From: Spirochaetaceae bacterium UBA6089
GTDB taxonomy: Bacteria > Spirochaetota > Spirochaetia > Treponematales > Rectinemataceae
Length of the DNA: 64,000 bases
Assembly (NCBI GenBank): GCA_002435985.1
Contig: DIXD01000099.1
Coordinates: 1-64,000 of the forward strand
Reading direction: 5' to 3'
A program made the position numbers and the translations under genes. Of the stretch, positions 17,469 through 24,983 are shown one piece after another (within the stretch, counting starts at the first letter, position 1; each line of letters starts with the position of its first letter). Below the pieces are notes generated by a model. The model made no database searches. It was not told where the DNA came from and saw nothing but the letters and a program-made list of their open reading frames with translations.

Positions 17469-18395
17469 TCAGGCTCGAAGCGCCTTGCTCCCCAAAAGGG
17501 AGGCTAAAGCGATCGATGCCAGTTTGGTCTCAGCGCTGTCGGCGCGACTTGTCAGCACTATAGGAACCGTAGCTCCCATGATCACGGCAGCCCCTTTCGC
17601 ACCGGCAAGATCGAGAAGACATTTGTAGAGAATGTTGCCCGCCTCTATGTCGGGCACCACGAGAATGTCCGCGTTGCCCGCGACGTCCGACTGTATTTTT
17701 TTGATGCGCGCGCTCTCGGCGCTGATCGCATTGTCGAGCGCGAGCGGGCCGTCGACGATGCAGTTTTTGATCTGCTCGCGGCGGTTCATCTGGGTGAGGA
17801 TCGAGGCGGTCGCCGTCCAGGGCATCTTCTCGGGATTGACCTTCTCGACCGCGGCGAGGAGCGCGACTTTTGGGGTCTCCACATCAAGGGCCTTCGCCAC
17901 CGCCACCGCGGAATCGATGATGTCCACAAAGGCGGGAAGATCCGGCGCAATGTTGAGCGCCACATCGGTGACAAACAAAAGCTTGTGGTATGTCGCCACT
18001 TCCATGACCGCTACATGGATGGCGAGCCTTCCGGCATTGAGGCCCGTCTCCTTGTTGAGCGCAGCCCTGAGAAGGAGGCTCGTATCGATGATGCCTTTCA
18101 TCAAAAAGTCGGCCTCGCCTGAGCGCACCAGCGCCACGGCCTTGGCTGCCGCCGCAGTCAGACTGGATTCTTCCACGATCCTGAAAGGCGAAATATCGAC
18201 GCCACTGCCTTTGTTCGCCTCGGCCGCCGCGCGCGCAATGGCGCTGGGGTCTCCCACGAGAATTGGCTCGGCGATGCCCTCGCGGTATGCATCGACGACG
18301 GCTTCGAGAACCGTCGCCTCCTGCGCAGACGCCACCGCGAGCCTTCGCCTGCCGAGTGTTTTCGCTTTTTCCATGATCTCCGAAATATGGTTCAT
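17469..18395 (-). CDS. ptb: Phosphate butyryltransferase
   Basis: Transfers the acyl group of butyryl-CoA or branched acyl-CoA to phosphate, giving an acyl phosphate for the kinase encoded upstream. The 308 residues and family blocks (FLMKGIIDTSLLLRAALNKE, LLFVTDVALNIAPDL, VPDIEAGNILYKCL) identify the Ptb/Pta superfamily, with Ptb more likely than Pta because of the length and the overlap of four bases with buk. In this operon isobutyryl-CoA and related products of the 2-oxo acid oxidoreductase are the likely substrates (inference). Confidence 0.92.
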   Translation of the reverse strand: MNHISEIMEKAKTLGRRRLAVASAQEATVLEAVVDAYREGIAEPILVGDPSAIARAAAEANKGSGVDISPFRIVEESSLTAAAAKAVALVRSGEADFLMKGIIDTSLLLRAALNKETGLNAGRLAIHVAVMEVATYHKLLFVTDVALNIAPDLPAFVDIIDSAVAVAKALDVETPKVALLAAVEKVNPEKMPWTATASILTQMNRREQIKNCIVDGPLALDNAISAESARIKKIQSDVAGNADILVVPDIEAGNILYKCLLDLAGAKGAAVIMGATVPIVLTSRADSAETKLASIALASLLGSKALRA

Positions 18396-19465
18396 GGCAG
18401 ATACTCCTTTATCTCCGTTTCGCCCGAGAGCGCCATAATGCCTGCCAGCGCCAGCGCCTCAAGCTCCCCTTCTCCGGGATAGACCACCACCGGAGCGATG
18501 AAGGAAACCATCTCGGCAATGCGATCCGTGATGTCCTTTGAGTAAGCAATGCCTCCAGTCAGAATGACGGTATCGACGAGACCGTGTGCCGCAGCGGCCG
18601 CAGCGCCTATGCTCTTGCCCACCTGATACACGAAGGCTCTATAGTAGAGGTCGGCCTCTTTATTACCCTCTTCTCTCATGCGGCTGACCTCGCGCATATC
18701 GTTCGTGCCGAGGAAACTCACCATGCCACCCCTGCCGGTGATCATCTTGAGAACGTCCTGCAGAGAATACTGGCCTGAGAAACAAAGCTTCGCTAGGTCG
18801 CCCGCAGGCAAGGTTCCGGAGCGCTCGGGCGTGAAAGGGCCTTCGCCGCTGAGAGCCTGATTGACGTCGACGACCCTTCCGTGCCGATGGAGGCCGATAG
18901 AGACACCACCGCCCATGTGTGCGACGATGAGGTTCAACGCTTCGTAAGAGCGGCCGCAGCTCTTCGCATATCGGCGAGCGACCGCCTTCTGGTTGAGCGC
19001 ATGGAATATGCTGATCCGCTTAAAAAGCCTGTGTCCCGAAACACGCGCCACATCGTCGAGTTCGTCGACGACCACGGGATCTGCAATAAAAGCAGGTATA
19101 CCGACTCGAGCCGCAAATGCATCGGCAATGAGCGCACCAAGGTTCGAGGCATGCTCGCCGTAGCGAGCAGACAGAAGGTCCGCCTTCATCGCCTCGGTGA
19201 TACGGTAGACCCCTCCTGGAATTGGATGCAAAAGGCCTCCACGCCCCACCACCGCATGCAGACTCCCAAGGTCGAAGTGTCGCTCCTCGAGGGCACGCAG
19301 AATCGCATTTTCCCTGAACTCATATTGAGCAGCTATAGATGAAAATCCTGCGAGCTCCTCAGTGGAGTGAGACAAGCTCTGTTCGAATATGCTGTTTGTA
19401 CCGCTATATACCGCGAATTTCGTGCTTGTAGAACCCGGGTTGATCACAAGTACAATAAAAGGCAT
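18392..19465 (-). CDS. buk: Butyrate kinase
   Basis: Makes ATP from butyryl phosphate or a branched acyl phosphate and ADP. It belongs to the acetate kinase/ASKHA fold. The N-terminal phosphate motif is VLVINPGSTSTKFAVY, and later blocks include VAHMGGGVSIGLH and ILTGGIAYSK. The 357 residues match Buk and are shorter than acetate kinase (about 400). It is the first gene of the operon with ptb and the four oxidoreductase genes. GAGGAG precedes the start, and a good promoter lies at 19496-19523. Confidence 0.93.
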   Translation of the reverse strand: MPFIVLVINPGSTSTKFAVYSGTNSIFEQSLSHSTEELAGFSSIAAQYEFRENAILRALEERHFDLGSLHAVVGRGGLLHPIPGGVYRITEAMKADLLSARYGEHASNLGALIADAFAARVGIPAFIADPVVVDELDDVARVSGHRLFKRISIFHALNQKAVARRYAKSCGRSYEALNLIVAHMGGGVSIGLHRHGRVVDVNQALSGEGPFTPERSGTLPAGDLAKLCFSGQYSLQDVLKMITGRGGMVSFLGTNDMREVSRMREEGNKEADLYYRAFVYQVGKSIGAAAAAAHGLVDTVILTGGIAYSKDITDRIAEMVSFIAPVVVYPGEGELEALALAGIMALSGETEIKEYLP

Positions 19466-19495
19466 TGGCGGCTCCTCAAAAAAAATAGCAGGTTT

Positions 19496-19523
19496 AGTAT
19501 ACCATTCTTTTGGAGAAAAACAA
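19496..19523 (-). promoter_or_regulatory. Sigma70-type promoter of the buk operon
   Basis: Read on the minus strand: TTGTTT, 16 bases, TATACT. Transcription would start about 25 bases before the buk start codon. The spacing and -10 are good; the -35 is fair. Confidence 0.6.
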
Positions 19524-19547
19524 GAGGAAATTTACAAATTTTGAAAA

Positions 19548-19590
19548 GCTGTTTTAACTAATAAAACAGCAACATCCTCAGCAACATCCT
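19548..19590. promoter_or_regulatory. Inverted repeat plus direct repeat upstream of the buk promoter
   Basis: GCTGTTTTA and TAAAACAGC form a perfect nine-base inverted repeat with a five-base centre (19548-19570). Adjacent to it, GCAACATCCT occurs twice (19569-19578 and 19581-19590). The block sits just upstream of the buk -35. It may bind a regulator, or the dyad may act as a second terminator for the small gene upstream, as TTTT follows it on the minus strand. Confidence 0.5.
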
Positions 19591-19634
19591 TCGAGAGCAC
19601 ATCTTTTGGCCACGCAAGGCTATAAAAAGCAAAA

Positions 19635-19658
19635 GGCTACCCTATACCAAGGGTAGCC
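19635..19658 (-). terminator. Rho-independent terminator of the small COX24-like gene
   Basis: GGCTACCCT and AGGGTAGCC form a perfect nine-pair stem with a six-base loop. On the minus strand it is followed by TTTTGCTTTTT. It ends the transcript that includes the 30-codon gene and probably the P-loop/Asp23 gene. Confidence 0.85.
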
Positions 19659-19686
19659 TCTCTTCAAGACTATTCGTGCGGCGCGA

Positions 19687-19779
19687 TTATTTGCGGGTTT
19701 TATGCCGGTTCAGTCTTCTTTTCTTTTTTCTTTTGTGCGTCGCTATTTTCTTGAGCTTTCGCTTTCTACCACAGGGCAC
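19687..19779 (-). CDS. 30-residue AURKAIP1/COX24-like (mS38-type) basic protein
   Basis: A tiny gene below usual size limits. GTG start at 19779 with AAGGAG seven bases upstream, stop TAA at 19687. The product begins MPCGRKRKLKKIATHKRKKK and ends RRLNRHKTRK, almost entirely basic. I recognise it as the short AURKAIP1/COX24 domain family found in some bacteria and related to mitochondrial ribosomal protein mS38; relatives share the MP-G-KRK...ATHKRKK pattern. By that kinship it is probably a small-subunit ribosome protein (inference). A strong terminator follows 28 bases later, which supports a real gene. Confidence 0.75.
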   Translation of the reverse strand: MPCGRKRKLKKIATHKRKKKRRLNRHKTRK

Positions 19780-19844
19780 CTTTATTCTCCTTGGAAACGA
19801 TTACTGCAGTGTCACCGCAGGCACAGCCGCATATGTCGGCAATA

Positions 19845-20765
19845 CTACACGGACTGCCGACGGGCGTCAATAGCCCGGCCCCATTTTTGCCCTCTCTGAG
19901 GGCGTACGGCTAGTCTGTCGATGACAATATTCACCTCGGCCACCAGAATTCCGGTAAATTTTTCTATACTATCGACAATATATTCCTGGAGAGCATAGAG
20001 CTTCGACGCAAGCCTCGTGCCATAGGGCACTTCAAGCATGACGGTGATACGGTAGCCTTGTGTGTCGTTGCGAATAGCCAGGCGCATGATGCGTACATTG
20101 GGATCGAATTCATTCACACAGTGAACGACCATCTGAGAGAGGGCCGCCTCCGAAATCGCAACCCTGCCGCGCTTGCCATATTCCGGACGCACAACCGACT
20201 TTTCATACAGCTTGGGGAAGGTCGCACCCACACCAAAGCTCCGTCTCAAAAACACCCGCACACTGTCATAGAATATCGATGGATAGTTGCGCTTTATCTC
20301 GAGGGCAGGCACGGGAATGACATGTTTGCCCTCGACCTTGCGCGACTGTACGGCTTTTTCGATTTCGGCCTTCGTCGCAATCTCTTCTATTTTTATGACC
20401 TTGATGGGATGTGGAAGCTGGAGGCGCTCGCAGATTTTCTGTACCATGCGCTCGCTGGTGCCGATGACGAGAATTTTCCTAAAACGTTCATGCTGAAGCA
20501 CACGCGACACCATCTCCCGATGCTCACGGTCGTCAAAAAGCGCAGTCTTGATGGCACCAAGGTAGGTCGGATCTTTTTTGGCAGACCGCCCCGCAAGAAT
20601 TTGGTCACCCCTGATCAGAAGACCATCGTCGATGATGAGGTCGATCCCATATTTCTGAGCGACGAGCTTTGCGCGAAAACTCTTCCCCGTGCCGGAGGAC
20701 CCCACGAGGGCATAGGACTTTACACCGCGGAGAAGAAAAAGGGTGTGCTCGAAAATACCGATCAT
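19845..20765 (-). CDS. P-loop nucleotide-binding domain fused to Asp23/Gls24-like domain
   Basis: 306-residue cytoplasmic protein. The N-terminal half has a Walker A motif ALVGSSGTGKS near residues 19-29 followed by an ATPase-like core (LIIDDGLLIRGDQ, ILVIGTSERMVQKI). The C-terminal half matches the Asp23/Gls24 (DUF322) family: RGRVAISEAALSQMVVH, then YRITVMLEVPYG and FTGILVAEVNIVIDRL. I know no assigned role for this combination. ATG 20765 is preceded by GAAGGA; a TTG at 20777 is an alternative. It is followed 65 bases later by the COX24-like gene and a terminator, so the two may be cotranscribed. Confidence 0.75.
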   Translation of the reverse strand: MIGIFEHTLFLLRGVKSYALVGSSGTGKSFRAKLVAQKYGIDLIIDDGLLIRGDQILAGRSAKKDPTYLGAIKTALFDDREHREMVSRVLQHERFRKILVIGTSERMVQKICERLQLPHPIKVIKIEEIATKAEIEKAVQSRKVEGKHVIPVPALEIKRNYPSIFYDSVRVFLRRSFGVGATFPKLYEKSVVRPEYGKRGRVAISEAALSQMVVHCVNEFDPNVRIMRLAIRNDTQGYRITVMLEVPYGTRLASKLYALQEYIVDSIEKFTGILVAEVNIVIDRLAVRPQRGQKWGRAIDARRQSV

Positions 20766-20880
20766 TCTGTCCTTCAATATACCCTTGAAACGGCGGACGG
20801 GTAAATATCCGAAGAACCCAAGGAGGCCCGCTCGTTCTCAGAACATCCAAAAGGCATTATAATACGCTTTGGAGCAACGG

Positions 20881-22857
20881 ATGTCACTCATCACTCACCC
20901 TTCTTTGGGTTTTGCGGTCGGAGATCCGGAGAGGATACCCCTCACCAAAGAGACACTTCCCTCTACGGAAGAAGTTCAAGGGGCCGCACACTCGCTTATT
21001 CTGTCCGCATCGGGGTGGCGCAAGATCTTTGCAGACCTTTCCGCCGACGGCCCCTACGCCTCCTGGGACCCCGGCCACAGCCTGGAAAACTCTCTTGCGC
21101 GCGGGCTCTGCCCCGCAGACACCATCATCGTCGCAGGCATGGCCCTTGTCTTCTCTTCGTTCATCAAAGAGCGATGCGTGGAAAAAACCGAACGCGGCCG
21201 GCGCCCTGTCATGCTGCTCGGCATCGACACAAGGCCTACCGGGCCCGCAATCGCCGATGTCTTTGTGCGCGTGCTCATGGGGGAAGGCTGCGAGGTTCGG
21301 TATTTGTTCATCGTGCCGGCGCCCGAGATCATGGCCTATTCTGCCCAGACCACGGACCTGCCTTCCGAGCACGAATTTCATTCGGACGGCTTCGCCTATA
21401 TCTCCGCAAGCCACAATCCTCCGGGTCACAATGGCCTTAAGTTCGGCATCGCCGGAGGAGTGTTGACGGGAGCACAGATAGCCCCCCTTATCGCGGCGTT
21501 CAGAGCCTTCATCGCAGCTCCCTCGGCGCCGGAGCTCGCCCTCGCGGCGATCGAAAAAGCCGATGCCCACGACCTTGCGGCGTGTTACGAGAAGGTTGCG
21601 CACTGGAAACGTTATTCGCAGTCGGCCTACATGCTCTTTGCACACCGCATCTTCACCGATGAGCCCACCTTGGACACCCAGGAAAAGATGCTATCGGAGA
21701 TCGCCGCCGCCTGCGCCGAGCGCCCCCTCGGCGTCATTGCGGAGCTCAACGGTTCGGCACGGACGCAGAGCATCGACATCGACTGGCTCTCGGCCCTCGG
21801 CGTACAGACCAAAGTGCTCAACACCGATCCGGGGGTTTTTGCCCACCGCATCGTGCCGGAGAACGAATCCCTTTACGACTGCTGTGAAGCGCTAAATGAG
21901 GTGCATGCAGAGAATGCGTCCTTTGCGCTCGGATTCGTGCCCGACTGCGATGGCGACCGCGGCAACCTTGTGTATTACAGCAAGACACTGCGGCGGGCCG
22001 TCCCCCTCGAGGCGCAGCAGGTCTTCGCGCTCGTCTGTCTGTCGGAGCTCGCCTATCTGCGCCGGCGAGGCGAGGCGCGGCAGATTGCGGTGGTCGTCAA
22101 TGATGCGACGAGCATGCGCATCGAGGCGATTGCCGGGGCATTCGGGGCCAGGGTTTTCCGCGCCGAGACGGGTGAGGCCAATGTGGTTTCGTGTGCAGAA
22201 AAGCTCCGCGCGGAAGGTTGGATCGTTCGCATCCTCGGCGAAGGCTCGAATGGCGGCAACATCACTCACCCCTCCAAGGTGCGCGATCCACTCTCCACGC
22301 TCGGCTCGATGATCCGGCTCTTACGCCTGGGCAACGCGACGCAGGGCATGACATGCTTCAATCTCTGGCTCGATGCCGTCGGTGCCTCCGAACGATACAG
22401 GCAAGACTACGATCTCGACGATGTGATCGCCAGTCTCCCTGTCTGGGCCACGACCAGCGCATTCGAGCCCTATGCTGCCCTCAAGATCGCTTCTGACGAC
22501 AAAATCGCCCTTAAGGATGCCTATCGGCGCCTTTTTCTGGAAGCCTGGCCGCAGATGCTGCCCGAATTGGCAGCCCGATTCGGCATCGCTTCTTGGAAAG
22601 CCTTCGCCTCGATCGGCCCTAACGAATATGAAATAGGAGACGATTTCGGTGCCTCAAAGAACGGGGGTCTCAGAATCGTTTTCTATGATCTTCGGGGAGA
22701 ATCATGCGCCTTTCTCTGGATGCGGGCTTCCGGGACAGAGCCCGTGTTCCGTATCGGCGTCGACATAAGGGGCGGCACGGGCGCGGACGAGGCGTGGCTG
22801 CGGCGCTGGCACACGGACTTAGTGAACAAGGCCGCTCTCCTTGTCTCCCACTCATAG
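20881..22857 (+). CDS. Large phosphohexomutase (phosphoglucomutase/phosphomannomutase family)
   Basis: Alpha-D-phosphohexomutase that moves phosphate between C1 and C6 of a hexose through a phosphoserine. The active-site loop is YISASHNPPGHNGLKFG with the catalytic Ser, the Mg2+ loop is DCDGDRGN, the sugar loop is GEGSNGGN in place of the usual GEESGG, and the phosphate-binding end loop is RASGTEPVFRIGVD. At 658 residues it is longer than typical enzymes (450-580), with extra sequence in the N-terminal part. ATG 20881 has GGAG six bases upstream. The altered sugar loop makes glucose/mannose preference uncertain. Confidence 0.85.
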   Translation: MSLITHPSLGFAVGDPERIPLTKETLPSTEEVQGAAHSLILSASGWRKIFADLSADGPYASWDPGHSLENSLARGLCPADTIIVAGMALVFSSFIKERCVEKTERGRRPVMLLGIDTRPTGPAIADVFVRVLMGEGCEVRYLFIVPAPEIMAYSAQTTDLPSEHEFHSDGFAYISASHNPPGHNGLKFGIAGGVLTGAQIAPLIAAFRAFIAAPSAPELALAAIEKADAHDLAACYEKVAHWKRYSQSAYMLFAHRIFTDEPTLDTQEKMLSEIAAACAERPLGVIAELNGSARTQSIDIDWLSALGVQTKVLNTDPGVFAHRIVPENESLYDCCEALNEVHAENASFALGFVPDCDGDRGNLVYYSKTLRRAVPLEAQQVFALVCLSELAYLRRRGEARQIAVVVNDATSMRIEAIAGAFGARVFRAETGEANVVSCAEKLRAEGWIVRILGEGSNGGNITHPSKVRDPLSTLGSMIRLLRLGNATQGMTCFNLWLDAVGASERYRQDYDLDDVIASLPVWATTSAFEPYAALKIASDDKIALKDAYRRLFLEAWPQMLPELAARFGIASWKAFASIGPNEYEIGDDFGASKNGGLRIVFYDLRGESCAFLWMRASGTEPVFRIGVDIRGGTGADEAWLRRWHTDLVNKAALLVSHS

Positions 22858-22892
22858 AATGTTGTAGGATAACGCGATTCAAAGGAGTATCG

Positions 22893-23285
22893 ATGGGTAT
22901 TCGCGGTGAACTGTTCTCCACGAGATTTAGCTGTGAGGGGAGAACATATTTTTTCAATGTCAAAGAAAACAGAAACGGCGACATCTTTCTGTCGGTAGTA
23001 GAGAGCAAACCGACTGAGACCGAAACCTTCGACCGGCGCTCCATCGTGGTGTTTCAGGAGAACATGGAGGGCTTTATGCGGGCAATGAGGACTGCAGCCG
23101 GCTATATGGAGAAGGCGGGCTCACGACAGAAACATGAGACTGCCCCTCAGAAGCCGCCACTGCGGGCTCGCCCTGAAGGACACAGCGAGACGAAAAGTAC
23201 GGGGCGCCGCATCATAGTACGAAAAAAGACTCAATCCTCCGAACCCTCTGAATCGAAAGAAACAAAGAGCAAAGAGTTGGGTTGA
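22893..23285 (+). CDS. DUF3276 / PUR-alpha-like nucleic acid-binding protein (BpuR family)
   Basis: 130-residue protein. The N-terminal 70 residues (start MGIRGELFSTRFSCEGRTYF) form a PUR repeat as in the Borrelia protein BpuR, which binds DNA and RNA and dimerises through PUR repeats. The last 50 residues are a basic, disordered tail rich in Lys, Ser and Glu. AAAGGAG precedes the start. Its last 55 bases overlap the 3' end of the convergent rnhB gene. Regulation of transcription or translation is likely from family knowledge; targets are unknown. Confidence 0.82.
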   Translation: MGIRGELFSTRFSCEGRTYFFNVKENRNGDIFLSVVESKPTETETFDRRSIVVFQENMEGFMRAMRTAAGYMEKAGSRQKHETAPQKPPLRARPEGHSETKSTGRRIIVRKKTQSSEPSESKETKSKELG

Positions 23286-23899
23286 ACCAGAAGCCGAAAT
23301 CCCTGTCGGTGAAATCTGGATGGACCGCAGCGTTCGATGGCTTCCCTATGTGCCTTGGTCGGGTATCCCTTGTGTCTCCCAAAGCCGTATTCCGGCATGA
23401 GATCGTCGAGGCGGCACATAAGGTGGTCTCGAGCCACTTTTGCCAAGATCGATGCAGCCATCACTGCAGGAATGAGGCTGTCGGCCTTCGGCATCGTCGC
23501 CGCCTCGACATAGGTTCCGTTCATCCATAGGTTCGGCGCGAAGATGCCGTCCACCACTACAAGCGCAGGCACCTGTGTCATCCCTGCAAATGCCCTCTCC
23601 ATCGCGCGCAGACTCGCCACGAGAATGTTGGAGCCATCGATCTCTTCGACCGTCGCCCAGCCCACTGCCCAGTCGAGCGCCCCCTCGACGATCGCCCGAT
23701 AGGCATCTTCGCGCCGCCGAGCGCTCATCCTTTTCGAGTCGTCGAGCAATCTCATCGGAAAGTCTGCCGGCAGAATAGCCGCAGCCGCGGTGACGGGCCC
23801 GGCCAATGGCCCCCTCCCCGCCTCGTCCAGCCCGCACACAAGCCCGACAGGCATCCTGAGCACCGAGTCGAGTGTACAAACATTGGCCGCTTTTCTCAT
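23231..23899 (-). CDS. rnhB: Ribonuclease HII
   Basis: Cleaves the RNA part of RNA-DNA hybrids and removes single ribonucleotides from DNA. The acidic active site is visible: CGLDEAGRGPLAGPV near residue 23 (Asp-Glu), VVVDG near residue 115, and ARDHLM with the final Asp. GFGRHKGYPTKAHREAI is the typical C-terminal block. 222 residues is normal. The coding end overlaps the convergent bpuR-like gene by 55 bases, giving this RNase HII an end (FDSEGSED) not needed for the fold. Confidence 0.93.
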   Translation of the reverse strand: MRKAANVCTLDSVLRMPVGLVCGLDEAGRGPLAGPVTAAAAILPADFPMRLLDDSKRMSARRREDAYRAIVEGALDWAVGWATVEEIDGSNILVASLRAMERAFAGMTQVPALVVVDGIFAPNLWMNGTYVEAATMPKADSLIPAVMAASILAKVARDHLMCRLDDLMPEYGFGRHKGYPTKAHREAIERCGPSRFHRQGFRLLVQPNSLLFVSFDSEGSED

Positions 23900-23983
23900 G
23901 ACAGGCGCCTCGTCATCTTCGTATTCATACCATATGATCCGCCGATCCGATCATAGCGATATCCGTGCGCATTCGTATTGATA

Positions 23984-24925
23984 TTACTTATAAGCCTGTC
24001 CTCTCTGCTCGTCGATATAATTTGCCGCCGAGTGCGCGGCGATGGCCCCGTCGGCCGCCGCAGTGATGAGCTGACGGAAAGGTGTGACCCTCACGTCGCC
24101 CGCCGCAAAGAGACCCGGAATGCTGGTCTGCATGCCGCAGTCTGTGACGATATACCCCGACTCATCCATCTGTAGCCCCATGTCGGAGAGAAAGCCAGTC
24201 TGTGGAGTGGAGCCGATAAAGACAAAAACCGCATCAAAAGGCTCCTCGATCACTTCGTGCTTCACCACATTTTCCAGCACAACCGAACGGAGCTTCGTGT
24301 CTCCTCGTATCTCTTTTGCGATAGTATTGAATCGAACTTCTATCGAAGGGTTGCTGAGGACGCGCTGCGCAAGTGCCTTCTGCGCCCGAAAGCGATCACG
24401 ACGGTGGATCATGACGATCTTATCCGAAAGCTTCGACAGGTAGGTAGCCTCGTCGGCTGCGGCATCGCCGCCTCCCACCACGAGCATACGCTTGCCCTTG
24501 AAGAAGGGGCCATCGCAAGTGGCACAGTACGACACGCCTTTGCCGATGAACTCCTCTTCGCCGGGGACCCCTAGGTGTTTGTGTTTCGCCCCTGTGGCGA
24601 CAAGTACTGTAAGACTCTCGATGGTGCCGACGTTCGTCTCGATGACAAAGTGTCCGTTTTCCTTACGCACCTTCGATACGCTCGCATCCAAAAAAGAACT
24701 GCCGAAGCGTTCGGCCTGTGCGCGCATGCGTTCGGAGAAATCATAACCGTTGATCGGCTCGGTGATACCCGGATAGTTCTCAAGGGTATCGATGAGAAGG
24801 GCCTGGCCCCCTGGTGCCATCTCTTCGATGACAAGCGTCTTCATATTCGCACGGGCGCCGTACTGGGCGGCTGCAAGGCCGGCAGCACCGGCGCCGATGA
24901 TTACAAAATCATAGCTTTGACTCAT
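23984..24925 (-). CDS. trxB: Thioredoxin reductase
   Basis: FAD- and NADPH-dependent enzyme that reduces thioredoxin. The FAD motif is VIIGAGAAGLAAAQYGAR at the N-terminus, the redox disulphide is SYCATCDGPFF, and the NADPH motif is VVGGGDAAADEATYL. The C-terminal FAD block is GLFAAGDVR. 313 residues is standard. AAGGAGAG precedes the start. An 11-base inverted repeat lies just upstream (24952-24983) between it and the sensor kinase gene. Confidence 0.94.
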   Translation of the reverse strand: MSQSYDFVIIGAGAAGLAAAQYGARANMKTLVIEEMAPGGQALLIDTLENYPGITEPINGYDFSERMRAQAERFGSSFLDASVSKVRKENGHFVIETNVGTIESLTVLVATGAKHKHLGVPGEEEFIGKGVSYCATCDGPFFKGKRMLVVGGGDAAADEATYLSKLSDKIVMIHRRDRFRAQKALAQRVLSNPSIEVRFNTIAKEIRGDTKLRSVVLENVVKHEVIEEPFDAVFVFIGSTPQTGFLSDMGLQMDESGYIVTDCGMQTSIPGLFAAGDVRVTPFRQLITAAADGAIAAHSAANYIDEQRGQAYK

Positions 24926-24951
24926 GCATACTCTCCTTACATATTATATAT

Positions 24952-24983
24952 TTGAATATATAGAATTCGATATATATATTCAA
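24952..24983. promoter_or_regulatory. 11-bp inverted repeat upstream of trxB
   Basis: TTGAATATATA and TATATATTCAA form a perfect inverted repeat with a ten-base centre. It covers the stop codon of the sensor kinase gene and sits about 27 bases before the trxB start. It may be a trxB operator or a weak AT-rich terminator of the kinase gene. Confidence 0.45.
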
